Source of the DNA: an uncultured Planctomycetaceae bacterium
Lineage (GTDB): Bacteria; Planctomycetota; Planctomycetia; Pirellulales; Pirellulaceae
Length of the DNA: 12,214 nt
Assembly: GCA_903921945.1 (NCBI GenBank)
Contig: CAIXSC010000160.1
Coordinates: 1 to 12,214, forward strand
Direction: 5' to 3'
Numbering within the stretch: position 1 is the stretch's first letter; every line of letters starts with the position of its first letter. Position numbers and translations under genes: made by a program. Below are positions 1-5,695 of this stretch, piece after piece. The notes under the pieces are model-generated. The model was not told the origin of the DNA. It saw nothing but the letters and a program-made list of their open reading frames with translations, and did not search any database.

Positions 1-51
1 CGGCTGTCGCGGCAGCTTCGCGCGGTCGCGCGGGTGGAGCGGATGGGTCAT
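1..51 (-). CDS. gltA: NADPH-dependent glutamate synthase small-subunit-like flavoprotein (NfnB/SudA), N-terminus only
   Basis: Only the first 17 codons lie in the window (reading MTHPLHPRDRAKLPRQP); the gene continues past position 1. The ATG at 51-49 overlaps the nfnA stop codon as ATGA, and a GGAG sits at 63-60, 8 nt before it. The segment RDRAKLPRQP matches the opening of GltA/NfnB/SudA flavoproteins, which begin with a basic stretch followed by PRQ and then MPEQDP-like residues. Family knowledge: this subunit carries FAD, two [4Fe-4S] clusters and the NADP site, and pairs with NfnA/SudB. The identification rests on this short peptide plus its position directly behind nfnA, the usual gene order. 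The sequence seen cannot tell an Nfn transhydrogenase from a sulfide dehydrogenase or a glutamate synthase-like role. Confidence 0.68.
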   Translation of the reverse strand, partial: MTHPLHPRDRAKLPRQP

Positions 52-1061
52 GAACGAAGCTCCGGGTGCGCGGCTTCCAAGCGGCATTCGGTAGACTGAC
101 CCGCCGCGTTGGGTGCCGCATTTGAGGCCGTCATTGAGGCCGTCAATGGGGCCGCGAATCGGGTGGCCGCGTTCGCGTCGACTCCGGTACTCGCGTCGGC
201 CAGCATCTCCGCGCGAACTTCCTCCAGCCAGCGAGTCGGGTTGGCCAGGTATTCGCGTAGCTCCTCGGATTCGCGTTCACGGTAGGCTTGGTTGCGTAAG
301 GCGAGGATTTCGAAATCGACGATGTGGGCGTCGAACTCGGGGCCATCCACGCAAGCGAAACGGGGGCCGTTGGCCGTCATGACGCGACAGCCACCGCACA
401 TGCCGGTGCCATCCACCATCAGCGTGTTCAAACTCACGATGGTCGGAATGGCCGGCTTGCGGGTCGCCTCGGCCACTGCTTGCATCATGCGAACGGGACC
501 GACGGCCAACACACGGTCGAGACGGCGGCCGCTGGCCAGGGCTTCTAACAGTGGATCGACCACCAATCCGCGCCGGCCGGCACTGCCGTCGTCGGTCATA
601 AGAATCAGCTCGTCACAGGCGGCCCGCATTTCGGTTTCCAAGATCAATTGCTCCCGCGAACGTGCGCCGAGCACTCCGATGACGCGATTTCCTGCCGCCC
701 GAAGCGCGGACGCTACGGGCAGAATGATCGCCGTGCCGACTCCGCCCGCGATCGCCATGACGGTGCCGAACCGTCGCACCTCTGTGGGTTGGCCGAGCGG
801 GCCGGCGACATCGCGGATCGCGTCGCCGGCCGCCAGCGAATTGAGCAGTTTCGTTGTCTTGCCGACGCCTTGAACCACGAGCGTGATGGTCCCGCGATCG
901 GCATCCGCGCCAGCGATCGTCAGTGGAATGCGTTCGCCACTGCGATGCGTCCGGACAATGACGAACTGTCCCGGACGCTGTTTGCGAGCGATCCGCGGGG
1001 CGGCGATTTCGATCCGCTGAACGTCCGGCGCCAGCCGTTCGGTCGCGACAATGGGAAACAT
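48..1061 (-). CDS. nfnA: Ferredoxin-NADP reductase subunit alpha (NfnA/SudB, PyrK-like FAD/NAD-binding iron-sulfur protein)
   Basis: A 337-residue cytoplasmic flavoprotein of the sulfide dehydrogenase/dihydroorotate dehydrogenase electron-transfer type. Seen in sequence: an N-terminal FAD beta-barrel (about 1-95) with RIPLTIA at 44-50, an NAD-binding motif GGVGT at 106-110, and DGTGMCGGC ending in C222 and C225 with C237 in FACVDGPEFD. D217 and these three cysteines fit the unusual one-Asp/three-Cys [2Fe-2S] ligand set of the NfnA family. The ATG at 1061 is chosen because MFPIVATERL is the family N-terminus; an open frame running back to 1289 overlaps the sulfatase and is not needed. It begins 5 nt after the sulfatase stop and overlaps gltA by ATGA. 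An Ala/Thr-rich tail of about 55 residues (283-337) exceeds the usual length of about 280. With GltA/NfnB it would move electrons between NAD(P)H and ferredoxin or sulfide; which one is not visible here. Confidence 0.9.
   Translation of the reverse strand: MFPIVATERLAPDVQRIEIAAPRIARKQRPGQFVIVRTHRSGERIPLTIAGADADRGTITLVVQGVGKTTKLLNSLAAGDAIRDVAGPLGQPTEVRRFGTVMAIAGGVGTAIILPVASALRAAGNRVIGVLGARSREQLILETEMRAACDELILMTDDGSAGRRGLVVDPLLEALASGRRLDRVLAVGPVRMMQAVAEATRKPAIPTIVSLNTLMVDGTGMCGGCRVMTANGPRFACVDGPEFDAHIVDFEILALRNQAYRERESEELREYLANPTRWLEEVRAEMLADASTGVDANAATRFAAPLTASMTASNAAPNAAGQSTECRLEAAHPELRS
60..63 (-). promoter_or_regulatory. Ribosome binding site for gltA/nfnB
   Basis: GGAG on the minus strand, 8 nt before the ATG that overlaps the nfnA stop. 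It lies inside the nfnA coding end and supports a real gene start there. Confidence 0.5.
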
Positions 1062-1066
1062 CGGCG

Positions 1067-3253
1067 TTACTCGGCAGGCCGCAAGACGACGCGGCGCAGA
1101 TCCATGACGGCCACTCCCGGCTTGGTGCGCGGCTTGACGGCCAGCGTGTGACGGCCGGCCGGCAATTCCACGGTGCCAATAACTCGCAGAATCATATGTT
1201 GGAAATGGCCCGTGTCCTGCACCGTGAACAGCAGCGTTTGGCCGCCGACCTCGACTGCCACCTCGGCTCCGCCACTGCCGGCGCCGCAACCTTGTTGGAC
1301 TTCCACTTCATATCGCCCCGGCTTTTCGACGGAAAACTCCCAATCCGCCCAGTCGGCAGCCTTGACCCAAAAGCCGAGGACGTTTTTGTTGGGTTGTGGT
1401 TCGTAACGCATCGTCTCCGCGTGAACGCGGGCGTCTTTCGCGTGTAGGCGGATATCCCCTTCGGCCGGTGTGACTCGCGGTTTCCGGCCCTTGACCGCGT
1501 CGTTCATCGCCGCTCGCCACGACTTCCAATCGGGCTCCGTCGCCGCCGCGGTGGCGCCGGGCGCGAGCCGCGACGGATCCTGATCGATGTAAAGCGGCCG
1601 GTGCAAAGCGGCGTTGAACTCGGGGTTGGGGGTCGGCATGCGCGCCCCGACGCGGGCCCGCCAAGTTCGCAGCGCGGCGGCCATCTTTTCGACCCGTTGC
1701 GGCTCGTCGGCCGCCAGATTGCGTGTTTCGGCCACATCCGCCGCCAAGTTGTACAATTCGAACGACCCATCTTCGAACTGTTCGATCAGTTTCCAGTCGC
1801 CCTCGCGGATGGCACCCGCCGGGCGTCCACCCTGATTGGTGTAATTTGGAAAGTGCCAAAACAGCGGTCGCGCGGGCAGGTCGCCACCTCGGAGCAATTT
1901 GACAAGGCTGACGCCATCGAGCGGCCCGACCGTCTTCGCGGCGTCGATGCCCGCCGCTTCGAGAAGCGTCGGGACCAAGTCGGTCAGCACAACCGGCGTG
2001 TCGGCAACTCGACCCGCGACCGCGACCCCTGGCCAACGCACCAGCAGCGGTTCCCGCAAACCACCTTCATACAAATAACCTTTGCCGGCGCGATAAGGGC
2101 GATTATGGGTGGCGGGAGTTCCCGGGAACTCGAGCACATGCAGTCCGCCGTTGTCGCTGGTGAAGATGAAGATGGTTTTTTCCGCGAGCCCCAATTCATC
2201 GATCTTCGCCATCAGCCGGCCGACCGCTAGGTCGAGCGTCTCGATCATAGCGGCATACGTGGGATGAAACGCGGCGCCGTTTTTCTCGACCAAATCCGCG
2301 GACGCAGCCAGCGGAATGTGCGGGTTGTTGTGCGGCACATAGCAGAAGAATGGCCGGTCTTTGTTGTCCGCCATAAACTTTTCGGCCGCCGCCGTGATCG
2401 CAAATTCACCTTTACCGCCCTCGACGACGCCCTCTCCATTCGCTCGGGGCTTTGTATTGGCGGGCGGTGATTCGATGACATCGAAGCCCTGCTGCCCTGG
2501 TGAGTGCCGCGGACCTCCCAAATGCCATTTGCCAAAGAGCCCGGTGGCGTATCCCGCCTGCCGAAGCAACTCCGCGATAGTCACTTCCTCGAGCGGCAAA
2601 TAGCCTTCAATCCTCGGTTGCAATACTTTCTGCGAAGCGGCATCGGGACGCCCCGGGAGATAGTTGGTCAGATTCAGCCGCGCTGGGCATTTGCCCGTCA
2701 TCAACGCGGCCCGCGATGGCGAGCAAATCGGCTGAGCCGTGTAGGCTGTCGAGAATCGCGTTCCCTGGCTCGCCAACCGATCGAGATTCGGCGTGCGATG
2801 CTCCGCTCGACCATAACACCCAAGGTCGTTGACCCCCAAATCATCCGCGAACACGAGCACAATGTTCGGCCGCGAATCGGGCGACGCAGCGGCGGCGACC
2901 GCCGGCTTACCCGCTGGCTGCACCACCGACTTGGTGGAAGTGTCTTTGGTGGACGCGTCTTTCGTGGAAGCGTTCTGATGGAATGGCGCTTTTGCCGACG
3001 CGGTTGGCGCTATCGCGGTCTGAAGAAGGAGACCGATCGCGAACACGGCGACGACCAGCGGGGCTACGATCCGGACGAGCATGCTGATGCGGAGGGCGGC
3101 GGTGCGGATGCCGTGGAGGTGGCTTTCGAGCCTGGCGTTACGCCGAGCATGCTTCTGCCAGCCGTCCGGTCCTCCGCAGGCCACGCCGCCCATACCGCCA
3201 TTCGCTTCGCCATACGCTTCACGTTGCCACTGCCGCTGAAATCCCTGCCGCAT
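1067..3253 (-). CDS. Secreted formylglycine-dependent sulfatase with C-terminal beta-sandwich domain
   Basis: A 728-residue type I sulfatase that would hydrolyse sulfate esters, probably of algal or other polysaccharides, outside the cytoplasm. Residues seen: metal-binding FADD at 135-138, the CSPSR motif at 177-181 whose cysteine matures to formylglycine, GKWH at 241-244, and SDNG at 366-369. Residues about 600-727 form a Trp/Gly-rich beta domain resembling the DUF5077/carbohydrate-binding modules attached to planctomycete sulfatases. A hydrophobic stretch at about 62-80 followed by TASA (84-87) looks like an export signal, followed by a low-complexity STKDA repeat. The ATG at 3253 is chosen for its GGGAGG 7 nt upstream; this leaves a 57-residue basic leader before the hydrophobic segment. 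An ATG at 3082 would give a conventional signal peptide but has no visible binding site. The gene sits 51 nt after yraN and 5 nt before nfnA. Substrate and subfamily are not assignable. Confidence 0.93.
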   Translation of the reverse strand: MRQGFQRQWQREAYGEANGGMGGVACGGPDGWQKHARRNARLESHLHGIRTAALRISMLVRIVAPLVVAVFAIGLLLQTAIAPTASAKAPFHQNASTKDASTKDTSTKSVVQPAGKPAVAAAASPDSRPNIVLVFADDLGVNDLGCYGRAEHRTPNLDRLASQGTRFSTAYTAQPICSPSRAALMTGKCPARLNLTNYLPGRPDAASQKVLQPRIEGYLPLEEVTIAELLRQAGYATGLFGKWHLGGPRHSPGQQGFDVIESPPANTKPRANGEGVVEGGKGEFAITAAAEKFMADNKDRPFFCYVPHNNPHIPLAASADLVEKNGAAFHPTYAAMIETLDLAVGRLMAKIDELGLAEKTIFIFTSDNGGLHVLEFPGTPATHNRPYRAGKGYLYEGGLREPLLVRWPGVAVAGRVADTPVVLTDLVPTLLEAAGIDAAKTVGPLDGVSLVKLLRGGDLPARPLFWHFPNYTNQGGRPAGAIREGDWKLIEQFEDGSFELYNLAADVAETRNLAADEPQRVEKMAAALRTWRARVGARMPTPNPEFNAALHRPLYIDQDPSRLAPGATAAATEPDWKSWRAAMNDAVKGRKPRVTPAEGDIRLHAKDARVHAETMRYEPQPNKNVLGFWVKAADWADWEFSVEKPGRYEVEVQQGCGAGSGGAEVAVEVGGQTLLFTVQDTGHFQHMILRVIGTVELPAGRHTLAVKPRTKPGVAVMDLRRVVLRPAE
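2927..2974 (-). repeat. Short tandem repeat in the sulfatase linker (STKDA-type)
   Basis: Three imperfect 15-nt units encode NASTKDASTKDTSTKS just after the predicted signal peptide. This is a hydrophilic spacer between the export signal and the catalytic domain; such units can vary in number between strains. Confidence 0.7.
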
Positions 3254-3260
3254 ACCGCCG

Positions 3261-3266
3261 CCTCCC
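3261..3266 (-). promoter_or_regulatory. Ribosome binding site that decides the sulfatase start
   Basis: GGGAGG on the minus strand, 7 nt before the ATG at 3253. The other in-frame ATGs (3292 and 3082) have no comparable site. Confidence 0.6.
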
Positions 3267-3304
3267 GATGTGTCATTCCGAGTGTAGAGCATCTCGCCGA
3301 GTGA

Positions 3305-3913
3305 CTAGCAAAACATCTGGCCGTCGCCCGCCGCCTCGAAGGCGTTGCGAATGTGCTTGATTGTAGGCGAGCGTTCCGCCTTGGGCCACGTGATGGCGAC
3401 AACGTCGAACCGCGCGCGTTCCCGCAGCAAGTCATGGCGTTTTAGCCAGGACAACGCGAGTCTTGTCAAACGACGCTGTTTGCGCGGATCGACGGCCTCG
3501 GCCGGATGGCCGCGTTGATGGGACCGCCGTGATTTGACTTCCACGAACACGATCGTTCGATGGTCCACGGCGACAAGGTCGATCTCTCCCAGTCCACCGC
3601 GCGCTCGTCGATCGACGATCGTATATCCCAGACGGCGGAGAAACCGTTCGGCGGCGCGCTCGCCTTGCAGTCCGAATGGCGTCGGCGAATACCACGATGC
3701 CAGTTTCGAGGTGAGTCGCGCAAGGCTAGGCACTCGGGAGAGCGTCTGCCATGGCGGGAAACGGGTCGCCAAGTCGTTTGCGACGCGGCCAGTCAGCGAC
3801 CAAAGACGCTCAGCAAATCGCAAGCGGATGGTTCGATGGAACCCGCCGAGTGCGGAATGAAACCAGGCTGCGGGCTGCTTGAGTCGCAGCGCGAAAAGGT
3901 TCGACCAACGCAT
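3305..3913 (-). CDS. yraN: YraN family (UPF0102) nuclease-like protein with N-terminal extension
   Basis: A 202-residue protein whose residues about 80-190 are a full YraN domain: GLQGERAAERFL (81-92), GYTIVDRR (96-103), GEID (109-112), VFVEVKSRR (122-130) and RFDVV (168-172). The D...E-x-K pattern (D112, E125, K127) matches the restriction-endonuclease/Holliday-resolvase fold. The cellular role of YraN is poorly known; its usual neighbourhood is the rplS/rnhB region, as here. Residues 1-79, basic and aromatic, have no counterpart in the typical 120-residue family member and contain no other ATG. The start at 3913 is preceded by AGGAG at 3929-3925, 11 nt away and directly after a strong hairpin. 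The stop is 51 nt before the sulfatase start. The domain call is firm; the biochemical role is inferred from fold only. Confidence 0.9.
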   Translation of the reverse strand: MRWSNLFALRLKQPAAWFHSALGGFHRTIRLRFAERLWSLTGRVANDLATRFPPWQTLSRVPSLARLTSKLASWYSPTPFGLQGERAAERFLRRLGYTIVDRRARGGLGEIDLVAVDHRTIVFVEVKSRRSHQRGHPAEAVDPRKQRRLTRLALSWLKRHDLLRERARFDVVAITWPKAERSPTIKHIRNAFEAAGDGQMFC

Positions 3914-3934
3914 GGGGGCGCACTCTCCTCGAGG

Positions 3935-3961
3935 ACCGCGATAGCATCGAGCTATCGCGGT
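3935..3961 (-). repeat. Perfect hairpin in the rplS-yraN gap
   Basis: An 11-bp perfect inverted repeat (ACCGCGATAGC / GCTATCGCGGT) around a 5-nt loop. Read on the minus strand it ends 21 nt before the yraN ATG and directly precedes the GAGGAGAG binding site. No T-run follows on either strand, so it is not a classic intrinsic terminator. It could stabilise or process the mRNA, modulate yraN translation, or be a copy of a dispersed palindromic repeat. Confidence 0.75.
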
Positions 3962-4127
3962 TCAGGGGTGCCCCACGTTGCTTCGTGCAAAGCTGCTTGG
4001 CGAAAGACCTGGGAAGCTCGTGAACGAAACGTCGCGAGCCGTTGTCCAGGACGGGGTGACTACGCGAACTCGAACCAAAGCCGGTAAGTGCGCGCCTGCT
4101 GCATGCAAATCCGGCGGCGCCACGCCA

Positions 4128-4502
4128 CTAGCCGGCGCCGTTGTCCTCGGTGGTTGCCCGCCGTTGGCGGAGACGAACCGATTTGCCCACGCGATCGCGC
4201 AGGTAGTAGAGCTTCGAGCGGCGCACGACGCCGGAACGTTTTACGTCCACCTTCGCGATCCGCGGCGAATGCAGCGGAAACTTCCGCTCGACACCTTCGC
4301 CAGCGACGATCCGCCGCACGGTGAAATTCGCTCGGCTGCCGCTGCCCGACCGCGCGATCACGGTCCCGGAGAACAACTGGATACGTTCCTTGTCGCCTTC
4401 CAGAATCCGGGTGTGAACGTCGACCGTGTCACCGATTTGGAATTGCGGCACGTCTTCGCGCAACGACGACTTTTCAACCGCTGCCAATATTTGCTGACTC
4501 AT
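4128..4502 (-). CDS. rplS: 50S ribosomal protein L19
   Basis: A 124-residue protein with the full L19 pattern: IGDTVDVHTRILEGDKERIQ (23-42), FSGTVIA (44-50), FTVRRI (60-65), ER-FPLHSP (72-80), I-KVDV (82-87) and the signature VRRSKLYYLR (93-102) with a basic GKSVRLRQRR end. L19 lies at the interface of the 30S and 50S subunits. MSQQILAAVEKS is the proper N-terminus; an open frame back to 4676 is overlap with trmD. The ATG at 4502 overlaps the trmD stop as ATGA, pointing to translational coupling. The next minus-strand gene, yraN, is 214 nt away, and no rnhB or signal peptidase gene lies between. Confidence 0.97.
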   Translation of the reverse strand: MSQQILAAVEKSSLREDVPQFQIGDTVDVHTRILEGDKERIQLFSGTVIARSGSGSRANFTVRRIVAGEGVERKFPLHSPRIAKVDVKRSGVVRRSKLYYLRDRVGKSVRLRQRRATTEDNGAG

Positions 4503-5206
4503 GATTTCGAATCCTCGTTCTTCCCAAGCAAATCCGCGCGCACTCGCCGCGTTTTCAAAAAGCCTTGTTCTTTCCGCCACCGGGCGATCGCCGCGTGGTC
4601 GCCGCTCATCAGGATTTCCGGCACCTGAAGCCCGCGATACTCCCTCGGCCGCGTGTACTGAGCTCCCTCCAGCCATCGATTGCCGGAGGAGAACGAATCG
4701 GACACGCTGCTTTCCTCGTCACCCAACACGCCAGGAACAAGTCGCACGACGGCGTCGATTACCACCATCGCCGCGACCTCGCCTCCATTCAGGATGTAAT
4801 CCCCGACGGAGACTTCTTCCGGCTCCAACAAATCCAGTACCCGTTGATCGACCCCTTCGTAGCGGCCGCACAACAGGAGCAATCGCCGCTCGCCCGCCCA
4901 CTGCTCAACCAGCGGTTGAGTGAGCGGCCGTCCTTGCGGCGTCAAATATATCAGTTTCCCAGCATCGGCCGCCTTGCCGCGCACGGACTCGATGCAATCC
5001 ACGATCGGCCCAGCCATCATTACCATGCCGGGACCGCCACCGTAGGGCCGATCATCGACTTTGTGGTGCTTCGGGTCGCTCGACCAGTCCCGGATGTTGT
5101 GCAGTTGAACGTCGATTAAGCCGCGTTCGATCGCTTTGTGAAGCAATCCCTGACTCAAATATCCCGAGAAAATCCCGGGGAACAGTGTCAGGACATCGAA
5201 CCGCAT
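4499..5206 (-). CDS. trmD: tRNA (guanine-N1-)-methyltransferase TrmD
   Basis: A 235-residue SPOUT methyltransferase that makes m1G37 in tRNAs, using S-adenosylmethionine, and so prevents +1 frameshifting. It starts MRFDVLTLFPGIF as in the family, with YGGGPGMVM (55-63), and trefoil-knot segments YLTPQGR (87-93), LLCGRYEGVDQR (111-122) and SVGDYILNGGE (133-143). R155 and D170 (in SVSDSFSSG) align with the residues needed for catalysis (R154/D169 in the Haemophilus enzyme), followed by QYTRP (183-187) and LMSGDHAAIARWR (199-211). Length is normal. It begins 45 nt after rpsP with only a weak GGACGG-type binding site and ends in an ATGA overlap with rplS. The rimM gene commonly found just before trmD is absent. 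Confidence 0.98.
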   Translation of the reverse strand: MRFDVLTLFPGIFSGYLSQGLLHKAIERGLIDVQLHNIRDWSSDPKHHKVDDRPYGGGPGMVMMAGPIVDCIESVRGKAADAGKLIYLTPQGRPLTQPLVEQWAGERRLLLLCGRYEGVDQRVLDLLEPEEVSVGDYILNGGEVAAMVVIDAVVRLVPGVLGDEESSVSDSFSSGNRWLEGAQYTRPREYRGLQVPEILMSGDHAAIARWRKEQGFLKTRRVRADLLGKNEDSKS

Positions 5207-5251
5207 GCTTACCGTCCGGACCCAGCAAACCCAGCCGTAGCCGCTCGAAAA

Positions 5252-5653
5252 CTACTCGCCGGCGCCATCCGCGGACGCTTCCCCGGCGGACTCGGCGGGA
5301 GCGGGAGCCGCTTCCGGAGCTGGCAGGGGGATTTTCCGTGGCGGCGGGGCCTTCGGTTTGTTGATTTTAAGGCGTTCGAGCGCGGCCTGTTGAGCGGCGG
5401 AATGCGTGCCGTCCTTGCCGTACTTCTTAATGAGCACCCGGACGCGATCGCTGGGCTGCGCGCCAACGCTGAGCCAGTACGCGATCCGGTCGCCGTTCAA
5501 AATCGCGCGAGCATCGACCTCGCCGATCATGGGATCGTAATGCCCGAGCTCCTCGATCACGCGTCCATCACGGCCGCGTTTTCGATCGATTGCGCAGACG
5601 CGGTAAAACGGACGGTTCACCCGGCCGAATCGTTTCATACGGATACAAACCAC
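5252..5653 (-). CDS. rpsP: 30S ribosomal protein S16 with Ala/Pro-rich tail
   Basis: A 133-residue S16, a 30S assembly protein. The core (1-92) shows the family pattern IRMKRFGRVNRPFYRV (4-19), RDGRVIEELGHYDP (28-41), LNGDRIAYWLSVGAQPSDRV (52-71) and a following KK. Residues 93-133 are an extra tail, first Lys/Pro-rich (KINKPKAPPPRKIPLPAP), then Ala/Glu-rich and acidic; most S16 proteins stop near residue 80-90. The start is GTG at 5653, supported by AGGAG at 5664-5660 with a 6-nt spacer. It lies 42 nt after ffh and 45 nt before trmD in the same direction. Confidence 0.96.
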   Translation of the reverse strand: MVCIRMKRFGRVNRPFYRVCAIDRKRGRDGRVIEELGHYDPMIGEVDARAILNGDRIAYWLSVGAQPSDRVRVLIKKYGKDGTHSAAQQAALERLKINKPKAPPPRKIPLPAPEAAPAPAESAGEASADGAGE

Positions 5654-5659
5654 TGCAAA

Positions 5660-5664
5660 CTCCT
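5660..5664 (-). promoter_or_regulatory. Ribosome binding site deciding the rpsP GTG start
   Basis: AGGAG within GAGGGAGGAG on the minus strand, 6 nt before GTG at 5653. No ATG with the S16 N-terminus exists nearby: the first ATG is codon 6, inside the conserved IRMKR. Confidence 0.75.
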
Positions 5665-5695
5665 CCCTCGTAACACTGTCCCAGTCCCGTTCGCT

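Noticed and set aside
292..1151. Overlapping plus-strand open frames opposite nfnA
   Set aside because: No motif, no binding site, and the minus-strand flavoprotein is unambiguous.
1308..2036. Second minus-strand frame inside the sulfatase gene
   Set aside because: Reads in another frame of the conserved sulfatase; Arg-rich and motif-free.
4030..4100. tRNA-like GGTTCGAGT on the minus strand in the rplS-yraN gap
   Set aside because: The bases around it do not form a T-stem, and no acceptor or anticodon arm can be drawn.
4115..4140. Inverted repeat CGGCGCC / GGCGCCG across the rplS stop codon as a terminator
   Set aside because: 7-bp stem with a 12-nt loop that overlaps coding sequence and has no T-run; likely chance in GC-rich DNA.
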